From positions 186,001-250,000 of the forward strand of contig JAQQWL010000010.1 in NCBI GenBank assembly GCA_038363925.1: DNA of 64,000 nucleotides, given 5' to 3'. The notes below the pieces were generated by a model that was given only the letters and a program-made list of their open reading frames with translations, was not told the origin of the DNA and did not search any database. Below are positions 11,739 to 23,972 of the stretch, one piece after another. The position numbers and the translations under genes were made by a program. Origin of the DNA: Apiospora phragmitis (lineage: Eukaryota > Ascomycota > Sordariomycetes > Amphisphaeriales > Apiosporaceae). Position 1 is the first letter of the stretch. Every line of letters begins with the position of its first letter.

Positions 11739-12849
11739 CTAGCCAATCTTTTCCTTTTTTCCCCCAGTGCGCGTCCATTCTATCAGCGATGATCTCCGAG
11801 TAAAGTACCTCTACGTGCTGCATATCGTTGAACCAAAATGGACAGTGACAGAGAAAGACGCGTTGGGGATAAGGCACCGCTACATACTTTGAAGAACCAA
11901 GGTGCTACCAGGTGCTCCTCTATCAGACTCATCCTGGTCTGAACATGCGAAACGGCCACTGAGAAATCTAGAAACAAAAAAGAAAAGAGGAAAAATATAG
12001 CAATCTCGGCGCATGACGATGGATACGTGATACCCACGAGAGAGTGAGATGGATAGATCCGAAGCACCCATTGAAAATTCTCACCGTGAGGGAAGAGGAG
12101 TTCGGAGAGGAGCAGGCAAGGCAGACAGGAGAGTTGTCTCAAATTGCAATGCAATCGGAGCGCTTTGATGCTGAGCCATAAGAATAGGGTACCTGAATTG
12201 GTTGGTGACCGGTAGGCCCGTAGCGGCGTAGGGAAAAGACCCAAAGCGCCCTAACCAGTCAGGCTAGGCATGCTAGGCACCACCTGGGCAACACCTGCAT
12301 TGGAAGGCTTCTCTAACAGTTCCCTAGTGCGCAGTGGTTGTTGCTACTGGCCAGTCCCTAACTAATCCCTGTCCCCCAATCAGGATCGTCGCACTCAGTC
12401 GCCCTACTAGAACTGACCATTTTCTTTCCCTTTTTTCCAAATTCCCTCCCCCTTCGCCCAGCCAGAACTGTCGCTTGTTGCCTGACTGGATTTGATTTGT
12501 CTATTACCTACTGCACACTACGACGCACGTTGCGTTTCCTCGGCCTCCTGTTGATTGATTGCTGGAAATCCGAAGTACATGTTCAGGAAACCAGTGGGTA
12601 GCGGGAACCAACGTCAAAGAAACACCATCCAAACATAATAACCCACATTCCCTGATAATTGAAGGGAGCTGGCACAGACGACCCAAACCCACATCAACCC
12701 GACGCTACCAGCCGCTATAGCAGGGAATTTCTGGAAACGCAGCACGCTCCCGGATACACCCTGATCTCATCGGTCTCTTGCCACTGTCCCGTTTCTGCTC
12801 TGCTTTGCCAGCGACCAGGACTCTTCGATCACAGTCTTCGCCGCCCTTT

Positions 12850-12914
12850 CCGCATCGCCCTTCCGCATCGCCCTTCCGCATCGCCCTTTCCGCATCGCCC
12901 TTCCGCATCGCCCT
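12850..12914 (+). repeat. Minisatellite, five 13-14-bp units
   Basis: Five consecutive copies of CCGCATCGCCCTT (the third has one extra T, the last is one base short). It lies about 210 bp upstream of the ATG at 13122 and is therefore probably transcribed leader or promoter sequence. Confidence 0.85.
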
Positions 12915-13121
12915 ACGAACTCCCTCTGCCAACACCCGATCAGACTGAACAGGCAAGCGACGCGAACTGGCGCTACTGCAACGTCAATTACTCGTGCCCG
13001 CTTTAAGGCAAACAATAACCTTATCATCTTCGATTCCCACCTTTGTGACAGCATACCAGCATCAAGTCACCCGTACTACTACACGCACACAATACCCACC
13101 CATAGCAGCCTCCGTCCGAAA

Positions 13122-13830
13122 ATGCCTACCTCTCTCGAGTCCTCTCGCCCCATGATGGCGCCGTCGGTACGTTTTGGATTCTGACTCGATGGCACTTGCT
13201 TTAGCCTCCCCCATCCCATCCCATCCGGAACTGCCCATGCACCCTGAACTGCCTCTCTACACCAAGTACATACTCTAGACTTCCCTCCAAGCCTTGATCA
13301 GGCCATATCTTGCCTTTCTCACCACACATTCCTATATCCTGCTACCTCTGCGCTATATACGCCCTTGACTATACGCAATCCCATATATCTACACAGCAGC
13401 TTCGCTACCCGCCACAACAAGAAAAAGAAGAAACAAGTTTGGAAAAGACTGCCCGGCTAACCTCCGCCTCTCTTTTCCTTTTCGTCGCCAACAGCTGAAC
13501 TCGACGCCCCGTACCTCGGTCCGCTTCAGCCAATACAGCATGCAGGCCCCTTCGGTCGCCGCGACGACGGACAGCGCCACGGCCGAGATCCAGGAGATCG
13601 GGACAGGCCTCGACCGCATGGAGAACAAGGCCCTGTCGCAGCAGCGCGTCGAGCTCTCGGAGGAGAAGACGGCCAACATGTCCAAGCTGGCCCTCGGTGC
13701 CAAGCTCGAGCGCGCCCTCGACCGCCGCATGTCCAGCCAAGACGCCGTCATGCGGCCCCGCCGTCCCACCAAGTCCGGCGCCGGCGTCATGAACGAGAAG
13801 ACGGCCGGCGAGGTGGAGACCAAGGCTTAG
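13122..13830 (+). CDS. Small protein of unknown function (126 aa)
   Basis: Two exons, 13122-13166 (15 codons) and 13495-13830. The 328-bp intron has donor GTACGT and acceptor ACAG, phase 0. Without splicing the downstream frame lacks a good start, whereas exon 1 has a clean CCGAAA-ATG context after a CA-rich leader. The protein is hydrophilic and strongly C-ending in codon use, with SVRFSQYSMQAP near the start. A charged, probably helical middle follows (ALSQQRVELSEEKTANMSK) and a basic C-terminal third. There is no signal peptide and no membrane segment. Codon bias and splice signals support a real gene; I recognise no domain and assign no function. Confidence 0.65.
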
Positions 13831-15746
13831 GCGAAGTTGAGAGCCGGAGAAGAAGAAGAAGAAGAGTGAGAAGAAAGATGTCGACATATATATTGAATGT
13901 GGGCGGTCGTCGATACGAACCATGTTGGTGTGCATGGTGTATGAAAACGAACAAATGGGCTGCGCCAGCATGATGCCGGCCTAGCTGCCGAGAGGATAAC
14001 ATGATCTTGTCTCGGGAGCTTTGGGGTGGATGATGCTCTCTGTTCTGCCTGCAAACACCACGTTTATGTGCTGCATGTTTGCGCATGCGACGAGAGCTGC
14101 ATGAAATTTGGGAGGGGATCCTTGCATTAGCTGTTTTGTTTTTTCCCTCTCTTAAGTTGGCTTTTTGCTTTTTTTTTTCCTTAGTTCCATAACGGCGTTT
14201 GATACCTAGCATGACATGGCATGGAGCGTGAAAGAGTTGAAGAGCACGACACAAAGAGGACGAGCCGATGGTGGAAGAGATGGAACGAAGAAGGCAACTA
14301 CGCTTGACCGACTTGACGAGGATTTTCAGTTGTTCATCTGGCCAGACCCCCGGTTGGCGATGCTTGATTGGGGGGAGGGGACATGATGAACCGGCCAGGT
14401 TCGATGGGGTTGACCAGGCCAACGCAACGAGCTTGCTCATGCCCCCAATGCCGAGTTTCACATGCGTCGAGTCAGCCTTACGAACGAGACGGGCCACCAT
14501 AATGACTGTCGGTGTGAAGGACGGATGGGTCTCGATAGACGGATGAGTAATGATGGGGTCGGTCAATAGAAGAAGGACGGCTGATGGCTTCAGTCTACAG
14601 CAGACAAGGTCCTCCGTTCGCGCGGTTACTGCAAGTTCGGAATGCTGTCCTCCCTGCAAGCGAGAAGGACTCGCAGCCTGTACTCTAAATACAATTCCCG
14701 GCATTTACATATTAACTATTCTGGGCCCTCGATGACATGTGGCTGCTATCTCGTGCTTGCTTGCTGTATTGGGGAGGATAAATGTTTGTTGCCTCCCTAT
14801 GATGATGGGATGCCTGTGGGCAACGTAGATTTCAATCGTTTCCAGCACAACGCCGCTGCTGTCACATTGTAGTAGTAATCTATAAATATTGGCTTAGCTC
14901 ATGCTGATATGGATCAAGGAGATGGGATCTGTAGAAGCTCGCCCGTATAAAGATGCATCTCGGGGCTGACGAGGGGGATAGGGGCTGCCCCCGTCAGGGA
15001 AAGGTACCTAATCAGTGATTCAATTCATTAACGACTGACACGGCATATACATGTAGTTGTTTACTTAATCTACCCGTCGTTTTTTCTGTGGCCGATGGGC
15101 AGACGCCAAGCGGGAGAGCGAGCACCTATAGACACTTCACAAGCTAGCAGTCTTTCATTATACTCGCAAAAGGGTGAGAGAATATATGACGTATATATTA
15201 TCACATAGCATGGGCCGGCTTGCATCTTTCATTCTGCACCATAAAGTAGGCTTTCTTCTCTAGAAGATACACACGTCTCCTGTGGCAAGGCAAGACAAAC
15301 AAAACCAGAAGTGAATATGGGTAAGCAATTTTCAATTCAATGCATTCAGGGCTGCACATAATGATATCCAGTGTATCCGGAACGCCATGAGCTGCTTTCA
15401 GTAGCAACCATTAACCACCTCCCTGTAATTCAACATGCACCCCCTACCAAAGCCGAAGTGGTTCGTTGGTTGGTTTGGGGTCTTCTCTCTTCTCTGTCTC
15501 GCTCGCGCCTCTCGGACGAGAAACGAAGTTAGGTAAAGAAGTCGGGGAAGGGCGCCGGCTACCTGCGTATGCATGTAGGCATGTAGGCAGCATTGCACAG
15601 ATGATGGAAACCCAGTCCCGTATTTCGACCACCACTATCCTCTCATCTCGGCATTACCACTCCCTTCATCCTTGCTTCGTCTTCACGTCAGCTACTTCTT
15701 TCAGAGAGTGGTCTCTCTCTCTCTCCTTTGCTGTGATTACTCCTCC
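13831..15746. other. Intergenic region (convergent 3' ends)
   Basis: Lies between the 3' ends of the plus gene at 13122 and the minus Sec72 gene. A 305-codon minus-strand frame at 13787-14704 overlaps the end of the upstream gene and has no domain signal, so it is not called. Nothing else seen. Confidence 0.45.
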
Positions 15747-16382
15747 TCAAGCCTTCTCACTCTCCTCCCTCTTCTGCTTCTTGTCGAGGCGGGCGACGAC
15801 CTCCTGCTGCAGGGCGAGCAGCTCGGCCTCCTCGCCCTCCATCTCGAGCCCGTGGCCAACCCAGTCGCGCGCCTCGTCGAGCCGGCCCATCTCGAGCAGG
15901 CACTTGCCGCGCCGCCACCAGGCCTTGGCGTTGCCGGCGCGCTTAGCCTCGACCGCGGCCTCAGCGTCGACGGCGCCCTCGGCCCAGTTCTGGAGCGCCA
16001 TGTGCGCCTGCGCGCGGTTCGCGTACAGCTGCGAGATTTCTTCGCGGACCAGACCCTGCGGCTCCCACAAGGGCCGCTGCAGCGCCATCTGCACGCCCAG
16101 GGTGTACATCTTGACGGCCTCGGCGTGCTTGCCCTTGCGGTACAGGTCGTTGCCGCTGTCTTTGAGCTTGGTGATGTTGGCGCTCCGCTTCGGGTTCACC
16201 GGGATCGGCGGCGGCGGGATCTGCGGCGTGTTCTCCAGCGCCACCAGGCTGCGGTGCAGGCTGTTGAGCGCGGCCAGCTCGGCGTGCAGGGCCTTGGGGG
16301 CGCCGGCGCTGGCCGTCACGGCCTTGGTCTGCGGGTCCAGGTCGATCGGGAGCAGGTCGAAGTACTCTTCGGTCGCGGCCAT
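15747..16382 (-). CDS. sec72: Translocation protein Sec72, TPR subunit of the Sec62/63 complex
   Basis: Single exon, 211 aa. In yeast Sec72 is the cytosolic TPR subunit of the post-translational ER translocon (Sec61-Sec62-Sec63-Sec71-Sec72), where it docks Hsp70 chaperones carrying secretory precursors. Visible here: the short N-terminal EEYFDLLPIDLDP motif at residues 5-17 that fungal Sec72 proteins share, a proline-rich linker PPPPIPVNPKRSA at about 56-68, then TPR helices at about 70-190 with GNDLYRKGKHAEAVKMYTLG, YANRAQAHMALQNW and NAKAWWRRGKCLLEMGRLDEA. The C-terminus is charged. I start at the ATG at 16382; the frame stays open upstream to 16586 but that extension has no homologous look. 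Length and motifs fit the family. No break is seen. Confidence 0.88.
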   Translation of the reverse strand: MAATEEYFDLLPIDLDPQTKAVTASAGAPKALHAELAALNSLHRSLVALENTPQIPPPPIPVNPKRSANITKLKDSGNDLYRKGKHAEAVKMYTLGVQMALQRPLWEPQGLVREEISQLYANRAQAHMALQNWAEGAVDAEAAVEAKRAGNAKAWWRRGKCLLEMGRLDEARDWVGHGLEMEGEEAELLALQQEVVARLDKKQKREESEKA

Positions 16383-18740
16383 CGTGTCGGTAGGCGTTGT
16401 GTGTTTTCTTTGCGTTTGTCGAGTGGTGTTGCCGAATTGCAGTGCTTGTCGTCTTCCAAGGCTCGACTCCTCTCTCAGGGTGGAGATGTATGCTTGCTCG
16501 TGTCGTTCTTGTTGACGAGTTGCGCCGTTGAAAAATACCAATACCAGCAAGATTGTGGTGCTTTGGAGCAAAGGGATTAGAGGCAAAAGAGAGAAGGTCC
16601 TCGTGGTGGGAGCGAATGCGGATCGCAGATGACAGTTGACGATGCCAGTCCGGTTGAATGAATGGGAGAGGACACCTAATAATTCAATGACAGGGAAGGC
16701 CCCACATTCATCCTGGACTTTTAGCGCCCCGCGGCTGATAGCGATAAGATTACAGCGTTTAGTTCTAATTCTGGAAATGGATCAGCTGCCGCCCCCACCC
16801 AGTTTAACCGCCTGCCGCCCGTGTAGTTCCCGAAGCGCTTGACGCCATCGTCAGAGCTAGCAAGGAGTTGAACTCGAGCTGGCAAATGCCCGCAACGGTC
16901 TTGACTTGTTTGCATCCCGAGTGTTGATCAGAGCTGTCGTTGCCGAGGCAGTGGCTGGGGCACATATGGAAGTACAATTCCGTGCCGCCATAGACATCGT
17001 GATGCCATGACAACGTACTCGTTAGTGTAGCATCTCTCCCAGTCTCATCTTTTCATGATTACTTGGTTCAACATACTACTAAAGTCTTCCAGGATTTGCT
17101 AGCTTGTCTCAATACTAATAAGGGATGTCGGGGGGGTTTCATGTATCAACTCCTTCGAATAACCAATACGTTTGCTATTTGAGCAGAGCGCGCACTAGCA
17201 TTGCTCTATCTCCAGATGCAATAGAGACAGACACCATAACCGCCGTAAGAGAGCCCAGTTTTGCCCTTATGGAGTAAAGAAATAACTTCCTGATAGTGGA
17301 AAATAAGAATATGGCCGGCAAGCTTCTGCTAGAGGTCATATGACCTCGATATAGATATAGAATGGCAAAGCGCCAAAGACCCAACCAGGACGCTCACTCT
17401 TGAACCAACTTCCAGCGCCGTATGCTTCTCAATCCGCCTTATTCGGGTCTTTCGTCTGGCCACCCGGCGGATCCGGGTTTCCTTCGCTGGGTGCCTGGGA
17501 AATCACAGGAAGGGATCCCAATGGAAGTCCTGCCTCTCCTTGGTCCACAGCCGTGCTCAGCAAGCCCTTGGCCTCATCGTAGAACATCAGAGAGGATAGA
17601 AAAGAGTCTACCACTGCTGGTGGGTTTTTGTTCTGGTTGTTGTGCCGTCCATCCCGCAGGATCAAGATCGAGTAAAACGGCAATCATTCCCCGATATGAG
17701 TAGTATTAAGGATCACTTCCTTCCTTTTTCTGGGTAGATCGGGTATGTGCCAGAAATAAAATGAGCAGGCCCAGGTGCAGCTGATAGGTGCCGCGGATCT
17801 GATCCGGCAAGGTTAACGAACAGATAGGGACGATTCCTTGCAGTTCGGGATACTACGTGCCCTCCAGCACGGCCTACCGAATCGGGTGAAAGAAGGATGA
17901 GACGTCGTCCGTCTGGGTAGGGTAATCGGTGTACTGCATCAGGCCGTTATGTAGTACGTAGAGGATACCGCGGTGACTCTGTAGTTAGCCTATCAAATGC
18001 GTGCAGCATACCACGGGCAATTGGGACGGGAGGAAGCAACTCCTTTAGGCGTCGGGTGACACTAAAAGCAGGGGTGCAACCGATGGGTTCATTGACATAA
18101 GCGAGGCATTCTGATAATGCTAAAGAACCGACGTGCAATCAATCCCACCTCGACAGGAGTTGAGGAAGGGGCTGGGGGACCCTTTTGACACCCTCTCCAT
18201 ACATACCATCAAAGAAGCATGACTTGGCAAAAGGGCACAATGGGCCGAGGCAATAACGGCAATAACTATCACGATAAAAAAAGATCATGCTTGGGTATCT
18301 GGGATACTGATCAACCAGTAGTGGAAGTTTCTGTAGTGGTTGCATAAGTTGATAGCGAGCGGGGTAACAGGCATGTGTTGTTAAGCAACTACTAACCTAA
18401 CCTCTTTTGTTGACTGGTCAAGCTGGTCTACCATCTGCCCAAGTGGTTGCTGACAACCGAGGCCGGGGATCCGAAACCAACGAAGGGTTAGTCGGATGTC
18501 AGGCGTCCGTCGTTGGCGGATCTACACCGCGCCCTTCGCTTTACACACCATCGCTCACTACCTGCCTACTTGTGCTCTACATGTGCTGCGTTGATTCCAT
18601 TCTAGACTCGAATACAGTTCGAGACCAAGTGCAGAAACTTGTTCCTTTTCGTGAATTCGACCACCTATTCTATTGCCTTGATCTGGGCCAATTCGCTCTC
18701 CAGACGCTCTGATTCCGATTCTTCTATTTTGATAATAAGA
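16383..18740. other. Intergenic region (divergent promoters)
   Basis: About 2.4 kb between the divergent Sec72 and MFS transporter genes. No frame above about 90 codons is convincing and no RNA gene is recognised. Sequence next to 18741 is C/T-rich, as expected for a transcription start region. Confidence 0.45.
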
Positions 18741-20458
18741 ATGGCCGCTTTAAAGAAACGCATACCCAACTACATGCTGGCCTCAGTAGCCGTCTCACTC
18801 GGCGGCCTAGCCATGGGCTGCGACACGGGCGCCATCGGCGCCATCATGGCGATGCCCGCCTTTTCCGTCTCCATGGGCGGCCCCCTGTCTGCGACGCTGG
18901 TCGGCCTCACCGTCTCCCTGATCATGCTGACGGGCGCCGTCCCCTCCGTCTTCGCGGGCTACCTGGCCGACCGGTACGGGCGGCTCCGGGTCATCATGCT
19001 GGGCGCCGTGAGTTTCGGCCTCGGCGCGGCCATCCAGGGCGCCGCGCACGCGCTGCCCGCGTTCCTGGCCGGGCGCGCCCTCGCCGGCCTTGGCGAGGGC
19101 GCCTTCCTCAGCATAATTAGCGTCTACATCTGTGAGGTGGCGCCCGCACGGCACCGCGGCATCCTCGCGGGCCTACCGCAGTTCCTGAACACGGCGGGCA
19201 TCTGTCTTGGGTATTTTATTTGCTACGGTACCGTCGGCTTGGGCGACGGCAACAGCATGGCCTGGCGCGCCCCCTACGTCGTCCAGGGCGCGCTGGCTCT
19301 CTCCCTCGTCGCGTGCTGCTGGGCCTTGCCCGACTCGCCGCGCTGGTACCTGCTGCAGGGGCGCCGCGAAGAGGCCGTGGCCGCGCTCGAGAAGCTCGAC
19401 GTCGCGCTCGTGGGCGAGGACCGCGACTTTTTGGCCTCGACAAACCAACAGGCCAGCCTGGGCTTGTGGCAGGGCCTCGTACTGTTGTTTCGCAGGGGTT
19501 ACCGCACCAGGACGATGCTGGCGCTCTTCATCTTGGGCATGGTCCAGCTTTCTGGGATCGACGGGGTGCTCTATGTGAGTGTCTTTCTTTTCCTTCCTTC
19601 TTTCTTTTTGGTTGTTTCATTTTGCCAACTTTTCCGGACTTGTTAGCTTCGTTGTACTTGCTGACCACATGTGTTCGACGGACAGTATGCCCCCACGCTC
19701 TTCGCGCAAGCCGGCCTCGAGTCACAGACGGCCTCGTTCCTGGCCTCGGGCCTCTCGGCCGTCCTGATGCTGGCCATTTCCGTCCCCGCGTTCCTGCTCG
19801 CCGACAAGTGGGGCCGACGCACCTCGGCCATAACGGGCGGTGTGGGGCTCTCCGGGGCGATGGTGCTGATCGGGTCGCTCTACGCCGCCGGCGCTGTCCA
19901 CCCCTACGGTGTGGCACGGTGGGTCGTCATCGTGTCGGTCTACATCTTCGGCCTGACGTACTGTTCCACCTGGGGGATTGTGGGAAAGATCTACGCCAGC
20001 GAGATCCAGCCCACGCATACTCGTGCTGCGGCCAACTGCGTGGCACAGGGTCTTGGATTTGTGAGTTTTCCATTGAATGAAGTAGTCATTGATGGGATGC
20101 ACCTAACGGAATATACCGGATTTAGTTCACCAACTGGCTCGTGGCCATGATAACGCCCATCCTGCTGGACAAGTCTGCGTACGGAGCCTACTTCCTCTTT
20201 GGTGGGCTTGCTCTGGGAACCGTCCTTGTGCTTGCCGCCTACATGCCCGAGACCCGCGGTAGGTCGCTGGAGAGTATCCAAGAAGCCTTCAGCCACACCG
20301 GGTCTTCATCGATCATGCAGGCGCTGCGTCGCAGGGTCGGCTTTTCGAACCGAGAGACACAGGAGAACAGTATCGAACTGGACTCGGAGGGCGGCGTGGT
20401 TTCTACTTCGGGCAGTGCGAACACGAGGGGTCTACGCATGGAGCTTGTATCAGCCTGA
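18741..20458 (+). CDS. MFS sugar-porter-type transporter
   Basis: Three exons: 18741-19574, 19686-20060 and 20126-20458. The introns of 111 and 65 bp both start GTGAGT and are phase 0. The product is 513 aa. It belongs to the sugar porter branch of the major facilitator superfamily and should be a 12-helix plasma-membrane carrier. Motifs in order: GCDTGAIGAI in helix 1, GYLADRYGRLRVI (loop 2-3 signature D/G-R-x-GR), GEGAFLSIISVYICEVAP in helix 5, LPDSPRWYL (PESPRWL signature) closing the N-half, ADKWGRR in the second half and MPETRGRSLE after helix 12. Substrate is not evident. The ATG at 18741 is preferred because the preceding open frame lacks family resemblance. No frameshift, and the exons join cleanly. 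Confidence 0.88.
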
Positions 20459-21402
20459 TCCAGTCAAGGCTATGGAAGCCTTTGTTGCCGCTGCAGACCT
20501 CCCACGTTGACTAAGATTGTTATCAAACCCGCAATGCAAGAAAGAACAACCAGCATGCCATGCGTGACAACAATCACCTTGCCGACGCAAACTTCATGGC
20601 TGCCACGAGAGCTTCATTATTTTGGAGTCATTCTTGATGCCTTATTTGGCAATACACCCAGGATTGTTTCTTGGTGTCAAGGCTTCCCTGTTCCAAGCCA
20701 TCTTCTCTTTCCTATAACATCTGCATAGTCGGAGCTCATGTATCTTGAAGCAGACAGTGAATACATTATGCGTTCACGTATGGATGCGTTTACGCATAGT
20801 GGTGGAAGGCAATTTAATCGCCTTGTATATACCTAGATCAGCAAGTCAGTCGTTGTCACGCCGACAATTGACGGTTACCCGCGTGGTGCCTTCCCTGACA
20901 CACTGGCTGTTCCTGCCATGTTGTTTCTATTATGCCAGCTTATGCTTAGGCCATGCATGGGATTCTTAGGCTGCCTGGGATGGGTGACTCAACTCGTCTC
21001 ATGCAGGATCCGGTTGACTCGGACCCGCGTTGACAAGTTCATATGAATATTGTTTTGCATCTTCCGCCATCCGCACAAGTCATTCGTCTCTTCTTCTCCT
21101 CCTGCCGCCGTCCCAAGTTCCAATAGCCACCTGCGATTCCTTTTTTGGCACCTACTTGCATTTGACACATCTTTCAAACTCCTTGGGTTCGTCTGAATTC
21201 ACCACGCACGCCTTGTCTTCTTGCCTTTCTCCCCAGCCGCTTGGACACACGCATCACAAACATATTGCAAAGCCAGCAACCTTCTTGTCTTCGCCTCACT
21301 GCCCCGGACCTTCCGTCCCAAAAACTAACAACCAACCTCAATGGAAGTTGCAACTTCCACTCTCAATCACCGACCCCTTCTGCCACTGTGACACCATACC
21401 CC
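20459..21402. other. Intergenic region with a short upstream ORF
   Basis: No full gene. Immediately before the gene at 21403 lies a 17-codon upstream ORF (21341-21391, ATG to TGA) that ends 11 bases before the next start codon. It could dampen translation of that gene if it lies in its leader. Confidence 0.4.
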
Positions 21403-22189
21403 ATGATGGCCAAGATCTCGCCCCTCGCAGCTAAAACGCTGCACAATATCCTCGCCAGCCACGCCAATGCCCTCGAGAAAAAGTCCCCCGAGGCCAATCC
21501 GACCTCGGTCCCTCTCCCCAAGCAGACCGAAGACGAGGTCGACGAACTCACGTTCACGTATGCCGACTTTAGCAAGACCGAAAACAGCTGGGGCAGCGGC
21601 AGTGGCAGCGACAGCATCCCAAACAGCGTACTGTCTACACTGAGAACATCGATTGAGGAAGAAACCTGGGGCTCGGACGGAAGCATGAGTGGTGCAAACT
21701 CCGACCCGCCATGCTGGGGCGAATCTACAAACTCCTCCGTCCCCGAACAGTCTGTTGTGGATCTGTGGTGCGGATCAGACGCAGCGGGCCATGCCGACAC
21801 CAAGTGGTCAGGAAACACTACAGACGCCGATCGCGACGGCTCGGCGTGGGGCTGGGAAGTCCCGCGAGGAGCGAAAAGCGAAGATGGAGGTGTACAAGAA
21901 GTATCGGGTGCAGCGGTTGACACCTAGACAGCTCGAGCTCTTGCGTTATCATAACGTCTTCAGCGGCCGCGACGATGATCGCGATCACGACCGGCTACTT
22001 GCTGCCCGCTACATGAAAGAGCGTGCGCTGGACTTCGCCAACCGGCGCAGATTGCAGGCTAAGTCCCGATTCAACGAACACAGCGACCGGCTCGCAAAGG
22101 CATTGGAAAACGACAGACCCCCCGCCACGGAGCCCGAACGGCCGCACAAATATCGCGGCTGGGTCTCCATGACCGTGGACGAGGTTTGA
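21403..22189 (+). CDS. WG/GW-containing protein of unknown function, one apparent frameshift
   Basis: About 261 aa if one extra base is discounted (787 - 1 bases = 262 codons with stop). The N-terminal part begins MMAKISPLAAKTLHNILASH, followed by an acidic Ser/Gly-rich region. That region carries isolated tryptophans next to Gly, Ser or acidic residues: NSWGSG, ETWGSD, CWGES, DLWCGSD, KWSGN, AWGW. The frame then changes by +1 at the G runs 21848-21856 into a strongly basic/charged helical region (SREERKAKMEVYKKYR, LTPRQLELLRYHNVF) and ends RGWVSMTVDEV. The two halves meet exactly at the G run, so they are very likely one protein. No signal peptide, no membrane segment and no known domain. 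The tryptophan pattern resembles AGO-hook WG/GW proteins, which is only a resemblance. Confidence 0.55.
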
Positions 22190-23788
22190 AGAGGTCTGAC
22201 GAGGTCTAGACAATGCGAATCCGGGAATATTAGCTTTTGGGATATGGCGAGGTTGATGTTTTCTTTCGGGCAAACTTGCCCTGCGAAGAGCTGATTGATC
22301 GTGATGGCCCGTGGCTTACGTTGTGGTCCCTTGTTGCATCATTGCTTTATTAATGATACTTGACGACCTCGATGTTGCCACGAAGGGTCCATGAACTGGA
22401 ATGGTGCTTACAGGGGGCGTTTCCCGAGGAATTGGTCATCTGGTTTTGGGCTTGGCAGGGGATATGACCATGGGACATGGGTTTGGATGCTGGAGTAAGT
22501 GCTTACTACTGGAAAATAAACTACCTTCTTTTCCTTCTTCTTCTTCTTCTTGGGGCTTGAGATCTTTTGTGACATACGACACTGGCGACAAAACGCGCCT
22601 CGAGCTCCTTGTATCTGCAAGCCAACAATATATCCAAATCAGAGAAACTGATGAGGTGCTCATCGTCGTTGCAAAGCCGAATAGGTCTCGGCAAGGAAGC
22701 ATGCGGGTTAGATTCTGTGACCGGTGTCATACGAGGCTTCAGTATCTTGAGGTTGGCCTGGCAGGGTGTTCTCGTTGTCGCTAAGGTATAAGCATGTCAC
22801 GTCACACTGATCACGACACCTGCCGCCGTCTAGCTGCTGCTTGCACGAGCTTTCCACCGGCAAGGCGGGCACAGAGCCGGCTTGCGGGGCGCCCAGTTCA
22901 GTATATTGTCGAGTTTGCGTCGCGGGGCTACTCGGCTATAAGATTAGTTTTAAAGTGTACCAGACATATGCGAGTATAAATAGGGTACTCCTGCTCTCGT
23001 CAAACTTGTAAACGCTGCCCAGGGGTCCCCCTACGGTTCATTTCTAGCCTTTGTCGAACTAGAGACCGCATCTTTTCAACCGGAAGGTTAAGTATACGTC
23101 GGAGTCGCAATCCCAGCCACTATCATGCTCATTCCCTTTCACACGCTACGCCAACATATCACTAATTTGATTCCTTCTCTTCTGGGCTAGCTTGAAATCA
23201 ACTCGAAGCTATAAGAAAAAGAAGAAACGAGAGAAAAGGACAAGGCAAATGGGAACTAGGAAAGAAGAAGGAAAAAGCTGTGTTTGTGGGCGAAGGCATC
23301 AGTGTTAGTAACACTTAGGACGATGTCATTGGCAGCACTTACCAAAGCCTAGCCTCGATCTCACCGGACTACCCCTTACCAGCCATGGAACACTTTCCAC
23401 CCTCGAGCGCCCCCTTCCACACATCTGAATATCGGAGACTTCTTCTACTTGGGGAATGAATAGAGAGTCATGCCATTTTACTGGCTTCTCTGCCGTGGGC
23501 GCTCCTTGGCAAGTGCCGGCGTGCCAGCTGCGGAGCATATTTACCCGCAAGCAATATGGCCCCCATGCTATTTACATGGCATCATCACTTCACCCGCTCC
23601 AGCCTATTGAATCCCGACTGCCCCTCCTAATATAGAAATTGCACGAGGGGTGCCGGGATAGAACGCAACTACCGGATTGGCCTCGAACGCCACTCCCTCC
23701 TAGACGCGTGACGATTGTTCCGTGATGATGAGCCAGCCAGGGGATGAAATGGCATGGGGTTTTTGTTATTCTGAAATTTTACTAAGGG
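22190..23788. other. Intergenic region
   Basis: No supported gene. A 127-codon plus frame at 22401-22784 shows no domain and contains low-complexity stretches. A second TATA-like element (TATAAATAG, about 22975) has no obvious gene behind it within 900 bp. Confidence 0.4.
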
Positions 23789-23797
23789 TATATAAAG
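23789..23797 (+). promoter_or_regulatory. TATA element of the lectin gene
   Basis: TATATAAAG about 176 bp before the ATG at 23973, in otherwise GC-moderate DNA. The spacing is plausible for a regulated fungal gene. Confidence 0.45.
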
Positions 23798-23972
23798 GTA
23801 CTCAACCTATGCTGCATTTGATTGCATGGTTTGGTAGTTCTGTTTAAGAATACTCATCACACCGTACAGTACAGGACCTATATTAATCACATAGGCCACT
23901 CCTGATCCCTTGACGTAAACCCACCAAAACCTCAACAGACGTCGCATAGATTATTACCCTCCACTTTTCATA

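Larger units (their letters stand above)
9193..13121. other. Long gene-poor stretch
   Basis: About 3.9 kb with no gene I can support. Frames of 60-150 codons occur on both strands but lack recognisable motifs. It contains a perfect 16-bp palindrome at 11723 and a short minisatellite at 12850, the latter probably within the promoter or leader of the gene at 13122. Confidence 0.45.

Noticed and set aside
13787..14704. 305-codon open frame on the minus strand
   Set aside because: It antisenses the end of the gene at 13122, contains long Leu/Ser/Lys low-complexity runs from untranslated sequence, and shows no motif.
15466..16580. 349- and 302-codon plus-strand frames opposite Sec72
   Set aside because: Antisense shadows of the well-supported Sec72 coding sequence.
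19207..20080. Long alternative frames inside the first MFS gene
   Set aside because: They are shadows of the spliced transporter reading frame; composition is Arg/Pro-rich and they cross both introns.
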